From: Pseudomonadota bacterium
GTDB taxonomy: Bacteria; Pseudomonadota; Alphaproteobacteria; Rhizobiales; Xanthobacteraceae
Assembly (NCBI GenBank): GCA_021779635.1
Contig: JAJYAH010000313.1
Span: 1-7,668 of the forward strand
Direction of reading: 5' to 3'
DNA: 7,668 bases
Each line of letters starts with the position of its first letter. The first letter of the stretch is position 1. A program made the position numbers and the translations under genes. This document shows positions 1 to 6,498 of the stretch, in pieces. A model generated the notes under the pieces. The model searched no databases. It saw nothing but the letters and a program-made list of their open reading frames with translations, and was not told where the DNA came from.

Positions 1-13
1 CCCTCAAGACTTG

Positions 14-41
14 GGCCGCCCAACCCGCGCGGCCTTTTTTT
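14..41 (+). terminator. Rho-independent terminator
   Basis: GGCCGC (14-19) and GCGGCC (29-34) form a perfect 6-bp GC stem around a 9-base loop. Seven T residues (35-41) follow immediately. The T run lies only on the plus-strand side, so it ends a plus-strand transcript whose gene lies before the window. The minus strand has no matching T run. Confidence 0.8.
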
Positions 42-327
42 ATTCGAAGGCAGCGGACTGCGTAACGCGGTGCTGTGTGTTGACGCCATGTGTCTAGCGA
101 CTGCAATCAAGTGGGTCAGGGGTGCTTATTCAGCGCGCCGCATCTGGCCAGAACGGCCGGTGTCAAAACAACGGACGGCCTTACACATTGGAAGGTTGTG
201 CTAGCCTCGGCCCACGGGGACCGATCGAGCTCTTGGCCGATACCTAATCGATTCCCCTTGCTCGCCTGCTGAGGTGGCGTTTTAGAGCTTTTTTGCTCGC
301 TCTGTGAGCCGAAAGCAAATCGCGAGG
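42..327. other. Stretch without a recognisable gene
   Basis: About 286 bases lie between the terminator and the broken DUF2798 gene. Short open frames exist on both strands (for example 90-272 plus), but none has a good ribosome binding site or a protein I recognise. I see no tRNA-like cloverleaf or repeat. A 4-bp GAGC/GCTC hairpin around six T residues (285-298) is too weak to call a terminator. The stretch probably contains the 3' trailer of the minus-strand transcript. Confidence 0.4.
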
Positions 328-566
328 TCAGTCGCTGACATTCGCCGCGTCTCGGCGCGTCATAAATACGGCCAGACGCAAAATCGCGAGCGCCGCCACA
401 ATCACGGGAAGCATAACGATCCAAGATACCGTCCACGATCCCAACTAATGTCCGAAAGATCCTCCCACCCAGATCAGGTTGAAGCTCGCGATGGTAGCAG
501 CGATCGAGTTAGCGCCGACTGTATTGCCGCAAAGAAGAAATGAGCGTAGCCGCGTGGCGGCCTCAT
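328..566 (-). pseudogene. Broken DUF2798-type small membrane protein gene
   Basis: Reading the minus strand from an ATG at 566 gives MRPPRGYAHFFFAAIQSALT, a typical DUF2798 amino end with a first membrane helix. This frame then runs into a stop. Moving to the adjacent frame near 505-509 continues sensibly as SIAATIASFNLIWVGGSFGH. An in-frame TAG follows at 445-447, and the same frame resumes with LGSWTVSWIVMLPVIVAALA, a second helix, and an RR-containing tail to TGA at 328-330. Family members usually have Trp-Leu after Gly-His here, so the TAG is most simply a TGG changed by one base. One lost base explains the frameshift. The repaired product would be about 79 residues, the usual family size. 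The gene lies 69 bases downstream of the oxidoreductase gene on the same strand and may once have shared its transcript. The family call is from memory of its pattern and the function is unknown. Confidence 0.66.
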
Positions 567-635
567 GATGTATGGTGATCCTTGTGGCTGAAGTTCGCCA
601 AAGTACCGATCGCGCCGGACTGTCAGAGTTCTTCG

Positions 636-2036
636 CTATCGTGTGGCTCGTGGCGGCACGTTGCCGAAAAGAGGGCCGAAGCCTTCAGCGATTGTCAGGT
701 GCGTGATCACCGCGTCACGCAGTTTCGTGTATGGAAGTTCGGCGAGCATCGCGACCTGAATCGCAGCGAGGACCTCGCCCGCCTCGGAACCGATCATGGT
801 GAAGCCAAGGATGCGATCGTCATCGGCGCTGACCACCACCTTCATGAAGCCCTGAGTCTCATCGGTCACCTCCGTGCGTAAGACGTTGCTCATCGGCAGC
901 TTGGCGGCCCGCACCGGGATTCCTTGGCGTTGGGCTTCGCTTTCGGAAAGGCCGATGCGAGCGAGGGGCGGATCGGTGAACATTACATAGGGAACCAGCC
1001 GATCGTCGGTTCTGCGATTACCGCCTTTCATGTTGTCTTTGACGATTCTGAAGTCGTCCACGGAGACATGCGTGAACTGCGGGCTCCCGGCGCATTCGCC
1101 AATAGCCCACACGCCGGATGCCGTCGTTTCCAGTCGTTCGTTGACGTGGACGAATCCGCGAGCGTCGAGCGCAACCCCTGCCTTGTCAAGGGAGATACCG
1201 GCCGTGTTTGCGATGCGTCCCACGGCAACAAGCAGATCGCTGCCTTCGACGTTCTGTTCGCCCGCCGCCGTTCGCACCGTAACGTTGATCTCGTCTCCGG
1301 AAAGGCCCTGAACGCCGACCGGCTGAGCATCGAGCAATACCTGGATGCCCTCGGCGGTCAGGATTCGCAATATTTCTTCCGCGACGTCGGTATCCTCGCG
1401 GCCCATCAGCTGCCGACCGGGTTCGATGATCGTCACTCGACCGCCGAAGCGGCGAAAAGCCTGCGCCATTTCGATCCCAACGTAGCCTCCGCCCAGCACG
1501 ATCATGTGGGAAGGCGGATAGTCGAGCTCCAACGCTTCGATGTGCGTGAGCGCGCGCGCCGCTTCAAGGCCTGGAACATCCAGGATCGCAGCGTGCGTGC
1601 CGACATTAATGACGACCTCATGGCCGGTGATCAGGCGGGTACCGCCGCCGCTAAGGGCGACCTCGATGGTCTTCGGGCCAATAAAGCGGCCGTTGCCCAT
1701 GATAAGTTCTGCGCGGCTGCCTTTGTATGCTCGAAGGTGGAACTCGATCTCCCGATCGATCATGTCTTGCTTGCGGCTGCGCACCTTGCGCACATCGGTC
1801 TTAACGGACGCCGCCACGGTGCCGAACTGCGCGGCGTTCCGGACAAGATGGGCAATCCGTGCGCTCCAGAGTTCATTCTTGGACGGAAGGCAAGCGACGG
1901 CGGGACACGAGCCGCCAACCCAGCGACGCTCAACGACGGCGACTTTTTTACCGGAATAGCCCAGGTGCCATGCGAGCAGCTTTCCGCCCTGGCCGCTGCC
2001 GAGGATTACGATATCGAACTGTTCGGTCTCAGACAA
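636..2036 (-). CDS. FAD-dependent disulfide oxidoreductase, mercuric reductase/dihydrolipoamide dehydrogenase-like
   Basis: This 466-residue cytoplasmic flavoprotein belongs to the class I pyridine nucleotide-disulfide oxidoreductases. It has an FAD-binding Gly-rich loop GSGQGG (13-18) and a redox disulfide motif GGSCPAVACLPSK with Cys44 and Cys49. The second Rossmann fold has GGGYVG (182-187), and Glu205 at the end of the next strand favours NADH over NADPH. A second FAD motif, AIGE, is at 311-314. The carboxyl dimerisation domain holds the His446/Glu451 pair that serves as the acid-base dyad in this family. Length is normal for the family. It lacks an amino-terminal HMA domain and the carboxyl Cys pair that binds mercury in true MerA, so mercury reduction is unlikely. 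Its substrate is unknown, and it is not beside 2-oxoacid dehydrogenase genes as a classical Lpd would often be. The start is TTG at 2034-2036, chosen because of an AAGGAG five bases upstream and because the Rossmann fold begins directly after it. The gene is divergent from the dehydrogenase operon. Confidence 0.9.
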   Translation of the reverse strand: MSETEQFDIVILGSGQGGKLLAWHLGYSGKKVAVVERRWVGGSCPAVACLPSKNELWSARIAHLVRNAAQFGTVAASVKTDVRKVRSRKQDMIDREIEFHLRAYKGSRAELIMGNGRFIGPKTIEVALSGGGTRLITGHEVVINVGTHAAILDVPGLEAARALTHIEALELDYPPSHMIVLGGGYVGIEMAQAFRRFGGRVTIIEPGRQLMGREDTDVAEEILRILTAEGIQVLLDAQPVGVQGLSGDEINVTVRTAAGEQNVEGSDLLVAVGRIANTAGISLDKAGVALDARGFVHVNERLETTASGVWAIGECAGSPQFTHVSVDDFRIVKDNMKGGNRRTDDRLVPYVMFTDPPLARIGLSESEAQRQGIPVRAAKLPMSNVLRTEVTDETQGFMKVVVSADDDRILGFTMIGSEAGEVLAAIQVAMLAELPYTKLRDAVITHLTIAEGFGPLFGNVPPRATR

Positions 2037-2041
2037 AACTA

Positions 2042-2047
2042 CTCCTT
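2042..2047 (-). promoter_or_regulatory. Shine-Dalgarno site that fixes the TTG start
   Basis: On the minus strand this reads AAGGAG, followed by the five bases TAGTT and then TTG at 2036-2034. Strength and spacing are near ideal, which supports the rare TTG start of the oxidoreductase gene over any downstream ATG. Confidence 0.8.
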
Positions 2048-2129
2048 GGTTGGCGATGTGACCTGCATCACCGGCGGAATCACCCCTGTCCGGAGCACCA
2101 GAGCCGCGGCCTGATCGTTGTTCTCATCT

Positions 2130-2150
2130 GAGTAAATTCGTGGATTACTC
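2130..2150. repeat. Short inverted repeat upstream of the oxidoreductase gene
   Basis: GAGTAA (2130-2135) and TTACTC (2145-2150) are perfect complements around nine bases. One G-U pair and one further C-G pair could extend the stem outward. No T run follows on either strand, so it is not a terminator. It lies about 95 bases upstream of the TTG start, where it could be a regulator site or a 5' leader hairpin. Chance occurrence is possible. Confidence 0.3.
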
Positions 2151-2412
2151 GGGTTCGGTTACAGGCAAGCCGGTCCAGCAGGGAAAAACTTTTGGCTGAC
2201 CGCATCACGGGCTAGCTGGCAGATGTAGGGAACCAGACCAAGCCCGATGAAGCCAGGATTGTTTGACGGGAATGCCGACGGTCAAGCGATCGGGCAGTCT
2301 GTTCAACCACCGGACTGACGAACTCTGGTTCCAAGCGCCAGCTGCTCTGATCCTCGTCAGCTTTTACAGAATTTTCTCCGAATGCCTGTAACCTTAAACC
2401 GCACTGTCCCGA

Positions 2413-2418
2413 ATTATA
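2413..2418 (-). promoter_or_regulatory. Possible minus-strand -10 element
   Basis: The minus strand reads TATAAT, the perfect -10 consensus, rare by chance in GC-rich DNA. The positions 17-18 bases upstream (AGAATA or GAGAAT) match the TTGACA -35 poorly, so the promoter is doubtful. If real, it would start a transcript about 370 bases before the oxidoreductase TTG. The element overlaps the outer arm of the palindrome at 2416-2438, as expected for a repressible promoter. Confidence 0.35.
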
Positions 2419-2438
2419 CGGTGTACGAGACACCGTAT
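2416..2438. promoter_or_regulatory. 23-bp palindrome, probable repressor operator (TetR-like)
   Basis: ATACGGTGT (2416-2424) and ACACCGTAT (2430-2438) are perfect 9-bp inverted arms around the five-base spacer ACGAG. No T run follows on either strand, so it is not a terminator. Size, symmetry and the TACGGTGT half-site resemble operators of TetR-family repressors, which is an inference by analogy. It lies 166 bases before the dehydrogenase operon and about 380 bases before the oxidoreductase start, and it overlaps a minus-strand TATAAT. No regulator gene is in the window. Confidence 0.6.
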
Positions 2439-2603
2439 TCTCGCGCGCGCCCTTCGTCTCTCACCAAGAACGTTCGAGAAAGCCCGTGACGGAACTGAAC
2501 TCTTTTGAAATCGTTCGATTGCCCATCGAAAGGCGGAGGTGCGGACGACCGTTGTCTAAAGTCGAAGAACCGCTGTCGCTAGAAGCGCGAGGACAACGTT
2601 CTC

Positions 2604-3359
2604 ATGGATAAGAACGAGAATGGCCGGCTCCATTTCCACCGACGTGAATTGCTGGTCGGTGCGGCATACCTGATGCTGGGTCTGTCCAAAGCTCACGGCA
2701 CTATCATCGTCGACCATCTACCCTGGACGCCAAACGCGGGAAATCCGCCGACGGCCGCTCTGCCGGGGTCATGGATGTTCTTCACGTCGGACGAAGGCAG
2801 GGCCATGGAGGCGATCGCAGATTGCATTATTCCACCCGACCCACAGACACCCGGCGGCAAGGATTCCGGGTCCGCAGTATTCATCGACCGCCAACTCGCA
2901 GGCCCTTACGGTCGTCGGGATGGCCTCTACGTCCGCCCCCCCTTCATGAAGGGCACCAAGAGCCAAGGTCATCAATCCGAAAAGGGACCGGCCCAACAAT
3001 ATCGTGAAGGGTTGGCGGCTTTAGATCGAGCATGCAAAGCGAAGTTCGGTGGCAAGGCATTCGTTGATCTGTCGGATCACGACAAGGATACCGCTCTAAA
3101 AGGATTGGAGAACGCCGAATTCAAGCTCGATGGAGCGGATGGCAAGGCCTTCCTCGATATGGCGATCAAGGACGTCCAGATGGGCTTCTTTGCCGATCCG
3201 ATTTATGGCGGCAACCGCGACATGGTCGCCTGGAAAATGATCGGGTACCCGGGATCCAGATACAACTATCTGGATTGGGTGAACCGGCACAACGAGCGCT
3301 TTCCGCTGCCGCCCGTCAGCATGACGGGCCGGGCCGAATGGACGCCGCAAACGCGCTGA
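2604..3359 (+). CDS. Gluconate 2-dehydrogenase-type small subunit (subunit 3 family)
   Basis: This 251-residue protein matches the gluconate 2-dehydrogenase subunit 3 family, the small partner of a membrane-bound GMC flavoprotein. Its amino end has a twin-arginine type leader: HRRELL with Arg13-Arg14, then a hydrophobic stretch (about 17-28). The leader departs from consensus at the residue before the arginines and at the usual Phe. No clear cleavage site is visible, so it may stay as an anchor. Mid-protein features include DCIIPPDPQTPGG (about 73-85) and YGGNRDMVAWKMIGYPG near the carboxyl end, both typical of the family. Length fits the gluconate dehydrogenase small subunit better than the shorter one of FAD-glucose dehydrogenase. 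In such complexes the small subunit helps fold and export the flavoprotein. The ATG is preceded by GAGGA with a ten-base spacer. It is first in a three-gene operon, nine bases ahead of the flavoprotein gene. Confidence 0.88.
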   Translation: MDKNENGRLHFHRRELLVGAAYLMLGLSKAHGTIIVDHLPWTPNAGNPPTAALPGSWMFFTSDEGRAMEAIADCIIPPDPQTPGGKDSGSAVFIDRQLAGPYGRRDGLYVRPPFMKGTKSQGHQSEKGPAQQYREGLAALDRACKAKFGGKAFVDLSDHDKDTALKGLENAEFKLDGADGKAFLDMAIKDVQMGFFADPIYGGNRDMVAWKMIGYPGSRYNYLDWVNRHNERFPLPPVSMTGRAEWTPQTR

Positions 3360-3368
3360 GGACGGTTC

Positions 3369-5147
3369 ATGGCGAAGAGACTCCCAAAGAAGGACGTGGT
3401 GATCATCGGGCTTGGATGGACGGGATCCATCATGGCCAACGAGCTCACGGACGAAGGCCTCGAAGTGATCGCTATCGAGCGTGGACCTTGGCGCGACGCG
3501 CCGACGGATTTTCCACCTAACTATATGCAGGACGAGCTTCGCTACCGCATCCGTCACGAGCTGTTTCTCAGGCCGGACCAACTTACCTTCAGCTTCCGCA
3601 ACAACGTCGACCAAACCGCCCTGCCGATCCGAAGCTGGGGCGCATTCATGCCGCCAAACGGCGTCGGTGGTGGCGGCGTGCACTGGAATGCTGAAATGTG
3701 GAGATTCCTGCCGTCGGACTTCGTGTTGAAGACCCACCTGACGGAGCGCTACGGTGCTTCTTTCCTGCCCGAAGATATGACGATCCAGGACTGGGGTATT
3801 ACCTACGACGAGCTCGAACCTTTCTATGATCGCTTCGAATACCTCTGCGGCACATCCGGAACGGCCGGCAATCTGAATGGGAAAATCCAGCCGGGCGGTA
3901 ATCCCTTCGAAGGACCACGTTCCCGTCCCTACCCGACGCCAGCGCAAGCGCAGCCATTTAGTCACACGCTCTTCGGCAAGGCGGCGCGGGATCTCGGCTA
4001 CAAGCCGTTTCCCCAGCCTTCCGGCAATCTCTCGCAGGCCTATACGAATCCCCTCGGTCTCAAGATGGGTCCCTGCACTTATTGCGGTTTCTGCGAATGG
4101 TTCGGCTGCAGCAACTACTCGAAAGCAAGTCCGCAAACCACGATCCTTCCCTATCTGGTTCGCAAACCCAACTTCTCCGCCCGCGACAACTCTGAAGTGA
4201 CCAAAATCAACGTCGACAAATCCGGCACTCGCGCCACCGGTGTGACCTTTGTCGACTCGAGCGGCGTCGAATGGGAGCAGCCCGCCGACCTCGTCATCCT
4301 TGCGGCCTACACGATGTTCAACGTGCAGCTTCTGCTGCATTCGAAGATCGGCAAGCCATACGATCCGATCGCTAACACGGGCGTCGTTGGCCGCAACTAC
4401 ACGCATCAGAGCATCTCGAGCGTGAACGGCTTCTTCGACAACAAGAAGTACAACTTCAATCCGTTCATCGCGTCAGGCGCGATCGGCATGTGCATCGATG
4501 AGTTCAATGGCGATAACTTCGACCACGGACCGCATGGCTTTGTCGGCGGAGGTTACATGGGCCAGGTACAAACCGGCGCCCGTCCTATCGAGAGCACGCT
4601 GGTCCCACCCGGTACCCCGAAGTGGGGGGCGGCCTGGAAGACCGCCGTTAAAGAGAACTACCTTTCAACCGTGAAGCCCGGCACGGGCGTACACGGCAGC
4701 TTCTACGCCTACCGCGACATCTACCTCGACCTCGACCCCACCTACTCCGATCGTTTCGGGCGGCCGCTGATGCGGATAACGATGGATCTGAAGGAGAACG
4801 AAGTAAAACAGAACAAATTTCTGACAGATAAATTCGCCGAGATCATTAAGGCGATGGGTGCGGACAAGCTCGCCGTTCAATATCGGACGGCGCCTTACGA
4901 CATCTCGACCTACCAAACGACGCATCTCAACGGCGGAGCGATCATGGGGACTGACCCCAAAACGAGCGCGCTCAACCGCTACTTGCAAAGCTGGGACGTT
5001 TCGAATCTGTTCGTGCTGGGCGCCAGCGCCTTCCCGCAAAACCCCGGCTACAACCCCACACTGACAGTCGGCGCACTCGCATACTGGGCGGCGACAGCGA
5101 TCCGCGACAAATATCTCAAGAACCCCGGGAGACTGGTGGATGCGTGA
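3369..5147 (+). CDS. GMC-family FAD dehydrogenase, large catalytic subunit (gluconate 2-dehydrogenase-like)
   Basis: This 592-residue flavoprotein oxidises an alcohol group of a sugar, sugar acid or polyol. The FAD Rossmann motif is GLGWTG (14-19), with Glu37 in IERG to bind the ribose. A glycine-rich FAD loop VGGGGVHWN lies at 99-107. The carboxyl GMC domain contains HLNGGAIMGTDP from His519 and PQNPGYNPTLTV (556-567), where Asn558 and Asn562 lie in the active-site segment. CTYCGFCEWFGC gives Cys236, Cys239, Cys242 and Cys247. This Cys-rich insert is known in membrane-bound gluconate and glucose dehydrogenases of this type, where an iron-sulfur cluster has been reported. There is no signal peptide or membrane helix, so export probably depends on the Tat leader of the small subunit. 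GAGGA lies six bases before the ATG and overlaps the preceding stop. The end overlaps the cytochrome gene by eight bases. The substrate could be gluconate, 2-ketogluconate, glucose or a polyol. Confidence 0.92.
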   Translation: MAKRLPKKDVVIIGLGWTGSIMANELTDEGLEVIAIERGPWRDAPTDFPPNYMQDELRYRIRHELFLRPDQLTFSFRNNVDQTALPIRSWGAFMPPNGVGGGGVHWNAEMWRFLPSDFVLKTHLTERYGASFLPEDMTIQDWGITYDELEPFYDRFEYLCGTSGTAGNLNGKIQPGGNPFEGPRSRPYPTPAQAQPFSHTLFGKAARDLGYKPFPQPSGNLSQAYTNPLGLKMGPCTYCGFCEWFGCSNYSKASPQTTILPYLVRKPNFSARDNSEVTKINVDKSGTRATGVTFVDSSGVEWEQPADLVILAAYTMFNVQLLLHSKIGKPYDPIANTGVVGRNYTHQSISSVNGFFDNKKYNFNPFIASGAIGMCIDEFNGDNFDHGPHGFVGGGYMGQVQTGARPIESTLVPPGTPKWGAAWKTAVKENYLSTVKPGTGVHGSFYAYRDIYLDLDPTYSDRFGRPLMRITMDLKENEVKQNKFLTDKFAEIIKAMGADKLAVQYRTAPYDISTYQTTHLNGGAIMGTDPKTSALNRYLQSWDVSNLFVLGASAFPQNPGYNPTLTVGALAYWAATAIRDKYLKNPGRLVDA

Positions 5148-6387
5148 CGCCCGTCGATCCATCTTTGCAGGCCTCGTCATTGCCCTGTCCTCAGTCTCGC
5201 TCGCGCGCGCCGGAGACTCCGATCCCCAGGAGTTCAGCCAGATCGAGCGTGGACGGTATCTTGCCGTCCTTTCGGATTGCGCAAGTTGCCACACGGTGCC
5301 GGGCAGCAACCATCCATTTGCCGGCGGCCGCGCGATCGAAACTCCCTTTGGCAACATCGTGGCGCCGAACATCACGCCTGATCCGGAGACGGGCATCGGA
5401 AGCTGGAGCGACGAAGCGTTCGATGCCGCGGTCCGTGCGGGTCTGCGACGGAACGGCTCGCGGCTCTATCCCGCAATGCCCTACCCAGCATACACGAAGA
5501 TGTCGCGGGACGACGTACTGGCAATCCGGGCCTACCTCAATACAGTGACGCCGGTCCGCAATGCCGTGGTTGCAAACACTCTGCCCTTTCCGTTCAACAT
5601 CCGCGCGGCGATGCGCGTGTGGAACTTGTTGTATTTTAACCAGGCCGACTACAAACCTAACACTCAGAAATCTTCCGAATGGAATCGGGGCGCGTTTCTC
5701 GTGGACGGTCCCGGTCACTGCGGCGCGTGCCACACGCCCAAGACATTTCTCGGAGGCGATAGAACCGACGAATACCTGCGCGGCGGTTTCTTGCAAGGAT
5801 GGTCAGCGCCGGACATCACCGGCGATGCTCGCGTCGGCGTGGGTGCCTGGTCGACGCAAGACCTTGTCGCCTACCTAAAAGGCGGTCACAACCGCGTATC
5901 CTCCGCTACCGGACCGATGGCTGAAGTTGTCTCGCTTTCGACGGAGCACATGACAGATCCAGACCTGAACGCCATCGCAACCTACCTGAAGTCCCTGTCC
6001 GGCAAGCAGGACCATCCGACAGCTCTATCAAAAGAAGATCCCTCAATGATTTCCGGGGCCGCCATCTACCGTGATCAATGTTCGGCCTGTCACGGCATCG
6101 ATGGCAAAGGAGTCGCCGAACTGTTCCCGTCTATCGCGGAATCCTCGTTGGTGAAGTCCGACGATCCCACGACGTCGATACGCATCGTGCTGCGAGGCGC
6201 CCGAAGCGTAGGGACCCACGCCCAGCCGACGGCGCCTGGCATGCCATCCTATGGCCGCCAACTCGATGACGCGCAGATCGCGGCGGTGCTCACTTACATG
6301 CGCAACGGCTGGGGAACTGCCTCGACACCCGTCGGAGCGGCCGACGTAGCGCGAGTACGTTCCGACACGACCTTGCGGCCAGACTAA
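5140..6387 (+). CDS. Triheme cytochrome c subunit of the dehydrogenase complex
   Basis: This 415-residue periplasmic cytochrome accepts electrons from the GMC flavoprotein and passes them to the quinone pool or a terminal oxidase. It has three CXXCH heme c sites: Cys47-Cys50-His51, Cys194-Cys197-His198 and Cys314-Cys317-His318. Plausible axial methionines follow each in order: Met113 (YPAMPYP), Met260 (GPMAEVV) and Met368 (PGMPSY). The amino end is a Sec signal peptide with Arg5-Arg6, a hydrophobic core from about residue 8 to 21, and a probable cleavage after ARA near residue 24. No carboxyl membrane helix is visible, so attachment may be peripheral. The ATG at 5140 lies inside the end of the flavoprotein gene (ATGCGTGA overlap), with GGAG eight bases upstream, which suggests translational coupling. 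Length is close to that of the cytochrome subunits of gluconate, sorbitol and alcohol dehydrogenases. No strong terminator is visible after the stop. Confidence 0.93.
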   Translation: MRDARRSIFAGLVIALSSVSLARAGDSDPQEFSQIERGRYLAVLSDCASCHTVPGSNHPFAGGRAIETPFGNIVAPNITPDPETGIGSWSDEAFDAAVRAGLRRNGSRLYPAMPYPAYTKMSRDDVLAIRAYLNTVTPVRNAVVANTLPFPFNIRAAMRVWNLLYFNQADYKPNTQKSSEWNRGAFLVDGPGHCGACHTPKTFLGGDRTDEYLRGGFLQGWSAPDITGDARVGVGAWSTQDLVAYLKGGHNRVSSATGPMAEVVSLSTEHMTDPDLNAIATYLKSLSGKQDHPTALSKEDPSMISGAAIYRDQCSACHGIDGKGVAELFPSIAESSLVKSDDPTTSIRIVLRGARSVGTHAQPTAPGMPSYGRQLDDAQIAAVLTYMRNGWGTASTPVGAADVARVRSDTTLRPD

Positions 6388-6498
6388 ACGGTTGCTTCCC
6401 TTTTTGGCCGTCTCATTCGTAAGGGTTTGAAAATGGTCCAAGCCCGTTCCCTTGTATTCGCCGGTCACGATATGGCCGCGTGATTGGTAGGCAGCTGG

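Larger units (their letters stand above)
2037..2603. other. Long divergent intergenic region
   Basis: This 567-base region separates the minus-strand oxidoreductase gene from the plus-strand dehydrogenase operon and should contain both promoters. It holds the palindrome at 2416-2438, the TATAAT at 2413-2418 and a short inverted repeat at 2130-2150. The only open frame of note (2212-2433 minus, 73 codons) starts inside the palindrome and resembles nothing I know. The length suggests either a long regulatory region or a lost gene. I found no clear -35/-10 pair for the operon. Confidence 0.5.

Noticed and set aside
285..298. GAGC-TTTTTT-GCTC hairpin
   Set aside because: A 4-bp stem with the T residues in the loop is not a terminator structure.
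116..436. 106-codon minus-strand open frame near the left end
   Set aside because: It overlaps the DUF2798 remnant in a different frame, has no family resemblance, and no good ribosome binding site.
924..2114. 396-codon plus-strand open frame opposite the oxidoreductase gene
   Set aside because: The minus-strand frame has all the flavoprotein motifs and a strong ribosome binding site; the plus frame has no recognisable domain.
2212..2433. 73-codon minus-strand open frame in the divergent region
   Set aside because: It begins inside the palindrome, shows no known motif, and its length is unremarkable for this base composition. An overlapping frame (GFIGLGLVPYIC...) looked briefly like a LysR tail but did not hold up.
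3096..4406. 436-codon minus-strand open frame opposite the operon
   Set aside because: It is antisense to the clear small subunit and GMC genes, spans their junction, and has Arg/Val/His-rich composition without any known motif. It is a GC-rich coding shadow.
6388..6498. Possible terminator or operator hairpins between the cytochrome and cyclase genes
   Set aside because: ACGG/CCGT and TCACG/CGTGA arms are only 4-5 bp and have no following T run, so I could not support either as a terminator.
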